From positions 1 to 64,000 of the IMG/VR virus record IMGVR_UViG_3300031974_001349: DNA of 64,000 bases. One strand, 5' to 3'. The notes beneath the pieces were generated by a model, which was not told the origin of the DNA, searched no databases, and was given only the letters and a program-made list of their open reading frames with translations. Within the stretch, counting starts at the first letter, position 1, and every line of letters begins with the position of its first letter. The stretch is from a virus. Shown piece by piece: positions 46,439-54,302 of the stretch. The position numbers were made by a program, and so were the translations under genes.

Positions 46439-46731
46439 TACGCAACCTCCTTTCGTTCACGAGCATCCAAGATCATGTCACGGACATACTCACGGTCGAT
46501 GGTGTCACCATCAAAGTCAACAGAAGGACGGTAGTTGAATCGGTCGATCATGCCTTGGCAGATCTCTGCGATAGTGAAGTCGTAACGGTAGATCGCCTCT
46601 TCACCAACGTAGAACATGTTCATGTACTCGATGAAGTCAAGGACTTCGGCAACAGTCAACTCTGGATCGTTGGGACGAAACGCACAACGGTAGTACTCAG
46701 TCACTGCGTGGATCTCTAAAATGTCACTCAT
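46438..46731 (-). CDS. small phage protein, unknown
   Basis: 97 residues from MSDILEIHAV (ATG 46731). First gene after promoter 46766-46795. Helical, with YRCAFRPNDPELTVAEVLDF and EYMNMFYVGEEAIYRYDFTI. No family recognised. TAATG coupling to the next gene. Confidence 0.65.
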   Translation of the reverse strand: MSDILEIHAVTEYYRCAFRPNDPELTVAEVLDFIEYMNMFYVGEEAIYRYDFTIAEICQGMIDRFNYRPSVDFDGDTIDREYVRDMILDARERKEVA

Positions 46732-46753
46732 AATCAACTCTCTCTTATCATCA

Positions 46754-46795
46754 AATTACAGGGTAATTGTAACACGATTTCAAAACGTCTGTCAA
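46754..46795 (-). promoter_or_regulatory. sigma70 early promoter with overlapping palindrome
   Basis: TTGACA (46790-46795), 18-base spacer, TACAAT (46766-46771). The perfect palindrome AATTAC AGG GTAATT (46754-46768) overlaps the -10 downstream edge, as at 24208 and 48443. Confidence 0.8.
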
Positions 46796-46814
46796 CACAT
46801 TTTGAAAAAAAGTT

Positions 46815-47027
46815 TTAGTGAATTGTACCATTATTTTCGGGGAATGAGAGCAGTGCTTTTTCGTGGATATCGATCTGCTCTTTCAGTAACTCCAATTGCT
46901 CCTCGACCGACAGACCTAACCTGGTTAACTCTTCTGCGAATCCGATATTGGTTAGGAACCCTTCTAGGAAACTCTCGACGACTAGATCGACTGCTTCTCC
47001 GATCTCACCTACTTGATACCATTTCAT
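46815..47027 (-). CDS. small helical protein, unknown
   Basis: 70 residues. EAVDLVVESFLEGFLTNIGF and LGLSVEEQLELLKEQIDIHE; three amphipathic helices, acidic, with a short C-terminal tail ending NNGTIH. Overlaps the next gene by 4 bases (ATGA). Function unknown. Confidence 0.6.
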   Translation of the reverse strand: MKWYQVGEIGEAVDLVVESFLEGFLTNIGFAEELTRLGLSVEEQLELLKEQIDIHEKALLSFPENNGTIH

Positions 47028-47467
47028 GCGACATCCTTATAATTGACATATGTGAGAGGGAACTGTTCACCATCTTGGTGCTGAATCCAAGTGCTCTTAG
47101 AAACAGGAGTGAGATCGAAGAACGACTTCGACTCACGGGTGCAGTGAAGGCAGTCACCTGCCGACTGAGCATAAGTGGGTTCTTCCCACTCCTCTACGTG
47201 GTCTGATTCCACGAAGTCGATAGCATCGACAACGGTCTCAGAGATGACGTACTCCACAGAGTACTCAGAAGAGTGCGAGATGCACTTAGTCACCATGTCC
47301 CACCACTGCGGATCGGCAATCTCCGCCGCAGACGCAGAGACGATATAGGTGGAACCCCCCTTGGACTTCCAGTACTGAGGGCACTCACCCTCACCGTCCC
47401 AATCATGGGCACCGTAGTTCTCACGGTACTGAGTGTGGAAAACAACACGAATAGACAGATTAGACAT
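47024..47467 (-). CDS. conserved phage protein, unknown
   Basis: 147 residues. N-terminal RVVFHTQYRENYGAHDWDGE is the mark of a small family in marine and enteric phages; a CPQYWKSKGG stretch and a lone CLHC pair (residues about 114-117) follow. The Cys pair may bind zinc with another residue. Coupled to the preceding membrane gene by a short gap. Function unknown. Confidence 0.65.
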   Translation of the reverse strand: MSNLSIRVVFHTQYRENYGAHDWDGEGECPQYWKSKGGSTYIVSASAAEIADPQWWDMVTKCISHSSEYSVEYVISETVVDAIDFVESDHVEEWEEPTYAQSAGDCLHCTRESKSFFDLTPVSKSTWIQHQDGEQFPLTYVNYKDVA

Positions 47468-47479
47468 AACAAAACCCTC

Positions 47480-47620
47480 TTAAGTATAAAGTAGACCGTA
47501 ACCGAACATGAATCCCAGTGCCATGCCCATCGCAATTAGGACACCCCAGGCAACGAACCCCTCACTAGAAATTTCTTTCTTCTTCTCAGGACGGGGTCGA
47601 AAATCTCTCATAGAACTCAT
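47480..47620 (-). CDS. 46-residue membrane protein
   Basis: Begins MSSMRDFRPRPEKKKEISSE with a hydrophobic helix GFVAWGVLIAMGMALGFMFG. ATG 47620 has AGGAG at 7 bases; a start at 47611 would lack it. One transmembrane helix, N-terminal basic part inside. First gene after promoter 47647. Function unknown. Confidence 0.65.
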   Translation of the reverse strand: MSSMRDFRPRPEKKKEISSEGFVAWGVLIAMGMALGFMFGYGLLYT

Positions 47621-47646
47621 AGAACATCTCCTTATCAACAGTACCT

Positions 47647-47674
47647 ATTATACTTGTTTTGGAAATAAAGTCAA
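47647..47674 (-). promoter_or_regulatory. sigma70 early promoter
   Basis: TTGACT (47669-47674), 16-base spacer, TATAAT (47647-47652). Nearly identical, including the leader up to AGGAGATG, to the promoter at 28590. Confidence 0.82.
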
Positions 47675-47693
47675 CACTTTATTTGTGTGAATT

Positions 47694-47996
47694 TTACACA
47701 TCTAACGAGGTATAGTTCTGTGTACGATACCAAGTTCCCACTGCATAGAGACCTTCATTAGCATCTTTACATTTTGCAGTATTCATCATGATACCTTGCT
47801 TTTTACCTGCTTCAGCACCAAACCCAATGTTAGGAATTCCATAAAGTTCTTCTTGCAACCCCACAGGAAATTCACTGACATCAATACCATAATCTGCGAA
47901 CAGATCATCGATTACAATTTTAGACCATTCTTTCTTTTTACGAGGCACCTCTAATGCCTTATAAATTCGAACCATTAATTTTTTAGTAACACTCAT
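47694..47996 (-). CDS. small phage protein, unknown
   Basis: 100 residues. Basic N terminus (KLMVRIYKALEVPRKKKEWS) and a middle with IGFGAEAGKKQGIMMNTAKC; fold unclear. ATG overlaps the upstream stop (ATGA). Its C-terminal YAVGTWYRTQNYTSLD is aromatic. Function unknown. Confidence 0.6.
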   Translation of the reverse strand: MSVTKKLMVRIYKALEVPRKKKEWSKIVIDDLFADYGIDVSEFPVGLQEELYGIPNIGFGAEAGKKQGIMMNTAKCKDANEGLYAVGTWYRTQNYTSLDV

Positions 47997-48145
47997 AAAT
48001 TACACTCCCGTACTTTACAGTACTCCTCAGTGACACGGGTGATGGTGTAGAGACGACCATCCGCCTCCAACACCTCAACGGTGGAACCGACGGCAAGGTT
48101 GCCGACGGCAAAGTTTTGGGTAACACAATCAAAAGATAAAGTCAT
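47993..48145 (-). CDS. 50-residue small barrel protein, unknown
   Basis: Residues MTLSFDCVTQNFAVGNLAVG then TVEVLEADGRLYTITRVTEE; ends REC NL. Strands and turns suggest a small beta barrel. TAATG and ATGA overlaps at both ends support coding. Function unknown. Confidence 0.6.
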   Translation of the reverse strand: MTLSFDCVTQNFAVGNLAVGSTVEVLEADGRLYTITRVTEEYCKVRECNL

Positions 48146-48423
48146 TACGCAGCCTCCTTTGGGGCAAACAGTTTACCGAAACCTTCGACCAGAAGGTTGT
48201 AAGAGTAGACTTCGTATCTCCACTCGTGGTCGAAATCGTAGTCGTCAGTCTCAAGAGCATCAACCTCTGCTTTCGCATAACGTTTCTCAAAACCTTGGAG
48301 AGCATCAAGAGTGTCGTCAGTGCCCATGAAACCCTTGATGATTCGAAGTGCTTGGTTAAAGTCAATACCAGCATCCTTCATTTCTTCGATTTCACACTGA
48401 GTTTGGTAGATAATCCGTGCCAT
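48145..48423 (-). CDS. small phage protein, unknown
   Basis: 92 residues, helical. CEIEEMKDAGIDFNQALRII and an acidic YDFDHEWRYEVYSYNLLVEG segment. First gene after promoter 48455-48483. TAATG coupling to the next gene. Function unknown. Confidence 0.65.
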   Translation of the reverse strand: MARIIYQTQCEIEEMKDAGIDFNQALRIIKGFMGTDDTLDALQGFEKRYAKAEVDALETDDYDFDHEWRYEVYSYNLLVEGFGKLFAPKEAA

Positions 48424-48442
48424 AACTATTTCCTTATCATCA

Positions 48443-48483
48443 AATTACATAGTAATTCTACTTGATTTGGAAACGTATGTCAA
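48443..48483 (-). promoter_or_regulatory. sigma70 early promoter with overlapping palindrome
   Basis: TTGACA (48478-48483), 17-base spacer, TAGAAT (48455-48460). The perfect palindrome AATTAC ATA GTAATT (48443-48457) overlaps the -10. Confidence 0.8.
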
Positions 48484-48524
48484 CACTTATTTTCGAAATA
48501 AATGAACTTTTTTTCGGTAATTTA

Positions 48525-48938
48525 TCACACTTCCGGAAGGTGCTTTGCGTGGATCTTACAACCGATGAATGCGTTGTAATAGTCGTCTCGCAGGAGTACG
48601 TCGTACTCGAACTGGAGTTTTGCTTCGTAGTAGGAACACTCTCCCTTGGTACGGCAGAGTTTGAGGATCTCACGTTTGTAGTTTTCAGGTCCGTGAGAGG
48701 CAACCTGTTCTTTGAGTTCTTGACTCGAACCGTAGTACTTCATCCAGTCAGACTCTACTCGTGTCTTCACACGACGCTTTCGAGTCTTGGTCACTGGCAG
48801 TGTTTTCGGTTTCCAAAAGAACTTCTTACCGATGTACTTCATTCCGGTATCAAGTTCTGTAATCTGGTAGACGAATCCCTGATAGAACTCAAGGAAGTCT
48901 TCGTCTGGAGTAAATTCTTTATCTTCGTATAACCACAT
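48525..48938 (-). CDS. GIY-YIG-like putative endonuclease
   Basis: 137 residues. The GFVYQITELDTGMKYIGKKF segment at about 21-40 is a variant GIY-YIG core (FVY then YIG), and SDWMKYYGSSQEL and an NYKREIL segment follow, with a late YYEAKLQFEYDVL block. This family is annotated in cyanophages as a putative endonuclease. It is compact, lacks the zinc or helix-turn-helix tail of homing enzymes, and lies at the end of the early cluster near the RNR operon. Activity not shown. Confidence 0.65.
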   Translation of the reverse strand: MWLYEDKEFTPDEDFLEFYQGFVYQITELDTGMKYIGKKFFWKPKTLPVTKTRKRRVKTRVESDWMKYYGSSQELKEQVASHGPENYKREILKLCRTKGECSYYEAKLQFEYDVLLRDDYYNAFIGCKIHAKHLPEV

Positions 48939-48942
48939 GCAA

Positions 48943-49473
48943 CTATATAGAGTTGCTGTAAACCTCTATGAAGTGTGGTTCACCGTTCGCAACGGTCTTG
49001 CTCCATTCTTCTGCCGCACCGTCATCTGCTTGATCACTGACGTACTTGTAGCATCGGAACTCGACACCAGCATCCTGACAGACTTTGGCAATTGCGTATG
49101 CCTCCATCTCAACCAAATCTGCTGGGATCGCAAGGTTAGGGTCTGCAACGAAATCGTCACCTGTGCTGCAGGTGAGTCCGTCCCCTTCCCCAAGAACAAC
49201 CCCATTCTCGAACGGAGTCTGTCCTAGACTGTAACCCAGTCCAGCACACGACATATCTCGTTGTACGAACTGTGTCACCTTGTGGATACCACCATCGACA
49301 GTGATACCACCTGCGGTACCGAAATTCCAAACCACGTTCGGTTTGTGTCGTTCGATTAGTTTTGCGGCAGTGAGTGCCGCATTGACCTTACCGACTCCGG
49401 TAAAAAAGACGTTGTCCCATTGGGACATTTTTGGTGCCTCTAACTCTAAGGCAATGAGAATGATGTCTGACAT
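48943..49473 (-). CDS. MTA/SAH nucleosidase-like (PNP_UDP family)
   Basis: 176 residues from MSDIILIALE (ATG 49473). FTGVGKVNAALTAAKLI and VWNFGTAGGI form the phosphorylase-like core; VEMEAYAIAKVC holds the ribose-binding Glu and YVSDQADDG holds the catalytic Asp, so the MTAN active site is largely kept. It is shorter than host Pfs (about 230). The reaction would cleave methylthioadenosine or S-adenosylhomocysteine to adenine. The next gene is adenine phosphoribosyltransferase, so product adenine can go to AMP. Confidence 0.8.
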   Translation of the reverse strand: MSDIILIALELEAPKMSQWDNVFFTGVGKVNAALTAAKLIERHKPNVVWNFGTAGGITVDGGIHKVTQFVQRDMSCAGLGYSLGQTPFENGVVLGEGDGLTCSTGDDFVADPNLAIPADLVEMEAYAIAKVCQDAGVEFRCYKYVSDQADDGAAEEWSKTVANGEPHFIEVYSNSI

Positions 49474-49474
49474 C

Positions 49475-50002
49475 TTACTTATCATATGTTACTACACTGT
49501 AGGTTTTAATCTGTTGACCACGGAGTTGCTCCGTGCCACCCAAGTACTCTAGGTCGATGACACAACCATAGGAGATCTGCGAGACATCAAATGATTGTAA
49601 TAGTTCTATGATAGCAAGTGCCGTCCCACCTGTCGCACTCACGTCATCGATGATGCATACCTGACTGTTCTTGTTCAGGGGTGCAGTCGTTTTGATTTCG
49701 AGTGTGCGTGAAGCATACTCGCACTTGTACTTGCGAGACTTCACGGGTGGGGGCAACTTACCAGGTTTACGTACGATGTGCAGAGGTATGCCTAGGTAAA
49801 GTGCAATAGGTGCACCCCACAGAAAACCACGAGCATCTGGTGCAACGATGTCCGTATACCCTTTGCCTTCTATTTGATTCACAAGGGTTCGGACACTCTG
49901 TTGGAATGCCTGTGGGTTGTGTAGGAGACTGGTCACGTCTTGGAAGTTGATTCCTTCCTCTGGCCAGTCTGGTACCGATTGTATTACCTGTTTAAGATTC
50001 AT
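49475..50002 (-). CDS. apt: adenine phosphoribosyltransferase
   Basis: 175 residues from MNLKQVIQSV (ATG 50002). PDWPEEGINFQDVTSLL near the start, DIVAPDARGFLWGAPIALYL, LHIVRKPGKLP and the PRPP motif VCIIDDVSATGGT are all as in APRT. It makes AMP from adenine and PRPP. It overlaps the zinc-ribbon stop by 3 bases (ATGA). Pairing with the MTAN-like gene makes a two-step purine salvage unit next to RNR. Confidence 0.9.
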   Translation of the reverse strand: MNLKQVIQSVPDWPEEGINFQDVTSLLHNPQAFQQSVRTLVNQIEGKGYTDIVAPDARGFLWGAPIALYLGIPLHIVRKPGKLPPPVKSRKYKCEYASRTLEIKTTAPLNKNSQVCIIDDVSATGGTALAIIELLQSFDVSQISYGCVIDLEYLGGTEQLRGQQIKTYSVVTYDK

Positions 50003-50136
50003 TCGTCGTCTGACTCTTCTGCTTCGACATCTGCACCGCACATAGGACAGTGCCTAGGCACCTCATCCTCATACGGGACACGAACAACACTCGTGATGTC
50101 GCAGATAGGACATTCAATTGTGTATTCAGTATCCAT
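49999..50136 (-). CDS. 45-residue zinc-ribbon protein
   Basis: Starts MDTEYTIECPICDITSVVRV and has a second pair HCPMCGADVEAE; two CxxC knuckles about 17 residues apart make a zinc ribbon. An acidic tail follows. It is coupled to NrdB (TGATG) and to APT (ATGA). It may bind nucleic acid or serve as a redox or metal chaperone, but nothing proves this. Confidence 0.75.
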   Translation of the reverse strand: MDTEYTIECPICDITSVVRVPYEDEVPRHCPMCGADVEAEESDDE

Positions 50137-51110
50137 CATGCTACCTCTAGTTCTATATCCTCCCAGCCGAAATCGTCACCTTCCATACCTACGACTGAGT
50201 ATTCGGTCACACGTTTCTCAAAGAAGTTGTCGTGTGATGCTCCATTTAGTACCCAATCCAACCAAGGGAGTGGGTTGTCCTTTTGCTTAAATTTTGGTTT
50301 TAGTCCCAACTGAAGTAGCCGACGATCGGCAATGTGTCGGATGTAATCCCTAACCTCTTGCTTGGTGATCCCCTGTACTTCGTTGCCGTCAAACGCAAGA
50401 TCAATAAACTTGTCCTCTAGTTTGACTGCATTTCTTGCCATTTTATATATCTTCGACTTAAGTTCGTCGTTCACGATGCGAGGATGTTCCTCACAGAACT
50501 CACGGAACAACTTTGCATTACCTTGTACGTGGATGGTCTCATCACGAATAGACCACTCAACGATTGTTGCCATACCCTTCATCTTGCCGAACCTCTGGAA
50601 GTTCAGTAGCATGACAAACGATGCGAAGACAGACATGCCTTCGTTAAACACCGACTGTGCCAATGCAAGTGCCAGTCCAGTGTGAGAGTTCGTGTCACCC
50701 TCTTTCATAAAATCAATCTTGTCTGCCATTTCCTTATACTCTAGGAACTTGTGAAAGTCTTCGTCTGGCAGACCAAGTGTATCATTGAGAAGTGCGTACG
50801 CACGTTGGTGTACTGCTTCTCGTGCCGCAAACGATGACAACATGTTGCGGACTTCATTGTTCTTGAACTTTGGTATCAACAGTTCGTGGTAGTTCTCCCC
50901 TACCTGTACGTCCGACTGCGTGAATAGTCGTAGTACATGAGTAATAAACTCTTTTTCAGACACTGTCAGTTTGGTCTTCCAATCCTGTACGTCTTCTGAT
51001 AGTTCTGCTTCGTCCTCAATCCAGTGGATTTCCTCGTGTTTCTTTGATAGTTCTACCGCCCAAGGATACTTGAACGGTTTATAGGTTTCCGATGTTTTTA
51101 GTAATGACAT
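50136..51110 (-). CDS. nrdB: class I ribonucleotide reductase beta subunit NrdB
   Basis: 324 residues. Diiron ligands and radical site: EAVH at 98-101 with Tyr105 (as E115, H118, Tyr122 in E. coli), E157, and ETIH at 191-194. So the tyrosyl-radical type is kept. It makes the radical that NrdA uses to reduce ribonucleotides. The C-terminal acidic end (DDFGWEDIELEVA) should bind NrdA. It lies 25 bases downstream of nrdA. Confidence 0.92.
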   Translation of the reverse strand: MSLLKTSETYKPFKYPWAVELSKKHEEIHWIEDEAELSEDVQDWKTKLTVSEKEFITHVLRLFTQSDVQVGENYHELLIPKFKNNEVRNMLSSFAAREAVHQRAYALLNDTLGLPDEDFHKFLEYKEMADKIDFMKEGDTNSHTGLALALAQSVFNEGMSVFASFVMLLNFQRFGKMKGMATIVEWSIRDETIHVQGNAKLFREFCEEHPRIVNDELKSKIYKMARNAVKLEDKFIDLAFDGNEVQGITKQEVRDYIRHIADRRLLQLGLKPKFKQKDNPLPWLDWVLNGASHDNFFEKRVTEYSVVGMEGDDFGWEDIELEVA

Positions 51111-51135
51111 ACTAATCCTTTATTTGAATTGTTTA

Positions 51136-53133
51136 TTAACCCTCGCAGGCCCGACATTCGTCGCCACCGTCACTTGGTTCGTACTCCACTTCACCTTTTA
51201 GATGCATCATAAGATCTTCATAACCACCTATGTACTTGCCTTCCAGATAAATTTGAGGAACTGTCTTGACTTTCCGTCCGGTGACCTCTGCAGCCGACTT
51301 TCCAATCTCTTCAAGGTCGACGTAGTCATATTCGATGCCCCTTAAAGACAGTTCCTCTGCGGACATCTTACAATACGGACAATCTTTCTTGCCGTAGAGT
51401 ATGGTTCGGTTGTCGTCTTCTAACGCAACCCTTTCTACCTTATCCGAAACAGTCTCTGCCCTTGACTTTGCTTCGGTACGTAGATAGTACAATCCCTTTA
51501 GACCCAATCTCCATGCGTTGAAGTGTACCTTGTTCACATATCGTTTTGGTGTCCCTGCAGGGAAGAACAGGTTAACCGACTGACCCTGACAGATATACTG
51601 CTGTCGGTCTGCGGCATGAGTGACCACCCAGTTCTGATCTAACTCTTGGGCAGTCTTAAATATTGCCTTCTCACCCTCGTTAAGGAACGGTAGGTGTTGA
51701 ACCGATCCTTTCCGTGTAATGATGCTAGACCACGTAGATTCGTTATTGTACCCCTTTTCCTCTAACAACTTGGAGAGGTACGGGTTCTTAACTAAAAACG
51801 AACCAGCACGTGTTCTGTGCGTGTATGCGCATGCTTTGAGAGGTTCGATCGACGGTGATGTCGAAAGGATCACTCCGGATGAGGCATTCGGTGCGATAGC
51901 AAGTAAGTGTGCGTTTCGAGTGCCCCAGCCTTCTCCATCGGGATACTCACCCCGTTCTTCTGCCAGAGTTCTTGATTCTGCTTTTGCCTGTTCACTAATG
52001 TGTTCAAAAACGACTCGGTTAATTTCCCTTGCCTTATCTGACTCCCAAGCAACACCGTGTTTTTGTAGGAGTGAGTGGAATCCCATTGCTCCCAGTCCAA
52101 TACTGCGTTCTCTCTCTGCCGAATAACGGGCCCTTGAAATACTATCGGGCGCATGGTCGATGAAGTATTGGAGAACGTTATCCAACATACGAACAAGATC
52201 ACGCACGATATTAGTGTCTTTCCATTCGTCATAATATTCTAAGTTTAGTGATGACAAGCAACACACTGCAGTCCTCTCTGCAGAAGTAGGTAGGTGGATC
52301 TCATTACACAGATTAGATCCGTGTATCTTTAGTCCCTTCTCTTTTAATGGCATAGGAAGGGATCGGTTGGCAGTGTCGATAAAGTTCAGGTATGGTTCAC
52401 CTGTACGGAAACGGATCTCAAGGATGCGTTCCCATAGTTTACGTGCATTCACAGTATCCTTTACCGCACCATCCTTTGGGTCACGCAAATCAAAGTCCGT
52501 GTTGTTCAAGACTGCCGCCATGAACTCATCGGTGAGGTTGATTGCGTTGTGTATGTTTAGTGCCTTACGTTGCACGTCACCCGTAGGAATACGGATGTTA
52601 ATAAACTCGATAATGTCCGGATGTGAAATGTCCAGATATGCCGCATACGATCCCTTACGGGTTCGTCCCTGTCTGTATGCAATCATGTCTGCATCGACCG
52701 TGTGCAGGAAAGGAATCGGTCCTGGTGCTATGTCTGAGACGGTACGCACATCACGCCAGTGTCCACCGACACCACCACCCATGACAGACAACCAACGTAA
52801 CTCAGAAGAGTGTTCGATCAACCCTTCGAGTGTATCTGGTACGTATGTAAGGAAGCACGAGATCGGAAGACCCTTTCCTTTGGTCTCCCCGTCACGTGGT
52901 GCATTGGATAATACAGGAGATGCATACATGAACCATTTCTTACTCACGTACTCGTAGAGACGTTGTGCAAGACCTTTATCAAGTTCCCCTTCGTAGTGTG
53001 CCCATGCCTTAGATGCTCTGGCATATGCTTCCTGTGGAGAAGTCTCCCCCTCCATCATATAGAAATCTTTCAGCATACCCACGGCATAGTCGGTCAGCAG
53101 ATCATCCCGCGAGTATTGTATATCAAGTTTCAT
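51136..53133 (-). CDS. nrdA: class I NrdA with internal glutaredoxin domain
   Basis: 665 residues. Catalytic Cys93 (LPISCF), Cys276 with Asn274 and Glu278 (NLCNE) and Cys292 (CCLSSLNL) are present. No ATP-cone is at the N terminus, so dATP feedback inhibition is probably absent. Residues 575-647 form a glutaredoxin with CPYC at 585-588 and TVPQ at 624-627; the usual NrdA C-terminal CxxC tail (C660, C663) follows it. So the reductant lies between the barrel and swinging tail. This is unlike T4, whose NrdA lacks such a domain and uses a separate NrdC. Confidence 0.92.
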   Translation of the reverse strand: MKLDIQYSRDDLLTDYAVGMLKDFYMMEGETSPQEAYARASKAWAHYEGELDKGLAQRLYEYVSKKWFMYASPVLSNAPRDGETKGKGLPISCFLTYVPDTLEGLIEHSSELRWLSVMGGGVGGHWRDVRTVSDIAPGPIPFLHTVDADMIAYRQGRTRKGSYAAYLDISHPDIIEFINIRIPTGDVQRKALNIHNAINLTDEFMAAVLNNTDFDLRDPKDGAVKDTVNARKLWERILEIRFRTGEPYLNFIDTANRSLPMPLKEKGLKIHGSNLCNEIHLPTSAERTAVCCLSSLNLEYYDEWKDTNIVRDLVRMLDNVLQYFIDHAPDSISRARYSAERERSIGLGAMGFHSLLQKHGVAWESDKAREINRVVFEHISEQAKAESRTLAEERGEYPDGEGWGTRNAHLLAIAPNASSGVILSTSPSIEPLKACAYTHRTRAGSFLVKNPYLSKLLEEKGYNNESTWSSIITRKGSVQHLPFLNEGEKAIFKTAQELDQNWVVTHAADRQQYICQGQSVNLFFPAGTPKRYVNKVHFNAWRLGLKGLYYLRTEAKSRAETVSDKVERVALEDDNRTILYGKKDCPYCKMSAEELSLRGIEYDYVDLEEIGKSAAEVTGRKVKTVPQIYLEGKYIGGYEDLMMHLKGEVEYEPSDGGDECRACEG

Positions 53134-53145
53134 AAAATATCCGTC

Positions 53146-53481
53146 TTATTTCGAGTAGTCGTAGAAAGGTTCGTCCCTTTGATACTCGTAATTTTCAATC
53201 AGCATTTGTTTTCCTGTTTCCCAGAATTTCTTACAACACTCTGCTATGTATTTTTCCTGATCCTCGGCGTCAAAACGTCCCTCCCACATGAGATGGTTCT
53301 CAAAGGAGTCTTTGAAGTTTCGGACTAGGAATCGATCTGAGGATAGTTCTGACCCGTTGTATCCTTGCAAGGGGACATAGATCAAGTTGTCTTCGTTGTA
53401 AGACTGTAGGATTAGATCTGGGTCTTCATTATTTGTTTCAAGAATGACTATCTTGTAGTCATTGAAATCTATAATCTTCAT
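53146..53481 (-). CDS. small acidic protein upstream of nrdA, unknown
   Basis: 111 residues. MKIIDFNDYKIVILETNNED then YNEDNLIYVPLQGYNGSELS and a Trp-rich, Tyr-rich C-terminal half. Alpha/beta pattern. First gene after promoter 53508-53536; 12 bases from nrdA. Function unknown; could aid RNR or be unrelated. Confidence 0.6.
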   Translation of the reverse strand: MKIIDFNDYKIVILETNNEDPDLILQSYNEDNLIYVPLQGYNGSELSSDRFLVRNFKDSFENHLMWEGRFDAEDQEKYIAECCKKFWETGKQMLIENYEYQRDEPFYDYSK

Positions 53482-53507
53482 CGGGTTTCCTCAAATTTCA
53501 ATGTAGA

Positions 53508-53536
53508 ATTATATAGTAATTTGAGGACTTTGTAAA
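53508..53536 (-). promoter_or_regulatory. sigma70 early promoter of the RNR operon
   Basis: TTTACA (53531-53536), 17-base spacer, TATAAT (53508-53513). It lies just before the small acidic gene and would drive it, nrdA, nrdB and the salvage genes. Confidence 0.72.
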
Positions 53537-53544
53537 GAGGGATT

Positions 53545-53712
53545 TTAAGGTTTTTTTGGAAGCAATCGTCTTAAAATTTCGACATTATCTTTACGTTTGT
53601 TCTTACGGTCACCCTTCTTACGAATGATGACTGTGTTCTGAACACCAGTGCTACTAACGTTGTTGGTGATTTCTTCTTCGAACTGCTTCAAAAATTCTTT
53701 ATACGTCTTCAT
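53545..53712 (-). CDS. 55-residue virion-region protein, unknown
   Basis: MKTYKEFLKQFEEEITNNVS then VIIRKKGDRKNKRKDNVEIL. Short helical start and basic tail. The start (MxxFKxFLxxF) is like many prohead-core-type proteins in marine T4-like phages, as at 61074 and 62680. Overlaps the next gene by 4 bases. Function unknown. Confidence 0.55.
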   Translation of the reverse strand: MKTYKEFLKQFEEEITNNVSSTGVQNTVIIRKKGDRKNKRKDNVEILRRLLPKKP

Positions 53713-54302
53713 CTGCGTATCTCGTTTGCTGTAAACAGCACTCTCTTGCCTGACAACATGTGGGTGCCTTCATAGACAGAGATGCCCAAGATGTTGTGTA
53801 CAAAATTATTTTCATGAATTCTGACTTTATCGTCTTTTTTGACTATAACGTCGGTGGTATCGGAGATGGTATCGTTTGCCATGCGATAGACACCCTGACC
53901 TAAGTGACCACTCTCCAGCACATACCACTTGGAATCTTCAAGTAGTACATCGAGCAAATCGATACCTGTTTCTGCATGGATCTTCTCTAGGTTACGATCG
54001 GACAAGTTGCCATGCTCTTTGATCAGTGCAAGTGCGGCCCCGTAACGTGCGACGACCGAAGATCCCCCTGGTGCCTTTGCCATGATTCTCTTTAGGTTGT
54101 ACACCAGACGGTGAAACGACGTGTAGTGTTCACGATAGTTCTCACGATCGTCCATCGAGTCTGTAGTGAAATCCTTCCTCTTCTTACCTTCCTTGTCGAT
54201 GATACCTGCCTTGTATGCAGGTGTATCCTCGAACGGAGTCACGAGTAGTTTCAAGAATCGAATTGTATAGACGACATCTGCCGCAGACTTCAGGATTCCC
54301 AT
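53709..54302 (-). CDS. conserved virion-associated protein
   Basis: 197 residues. LKSAADVVYTIRFLKLLVTP then FEDTPAYKAGIID define a family of T4-like marine phages; the middle MAKAPGGSSVVARYGAALAL is rich in small residues. No T4 counterpart is known to me. Overlaps its neighbours by 4 and 13 bases. Probably structural by position. Confidence 0.6.
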   Translation of the reverse strand: MGILKSAADVVYTIRFLKLLVTPFEDTPAYKAGIIDKEGKKRKDFTTDSMDDRENYREHYTSFHRLVYNLKRIMAKAPGGSSVVARYGAALALIKEHGNLSDRNLEKIHAETGIDLLDVLLEDSKWYVLESGHLGQGVYRMANDTISDTTDVIVKKDDKVRIHENNFVHNILGISVYEGTHMLSGKRVLFTANEIRR

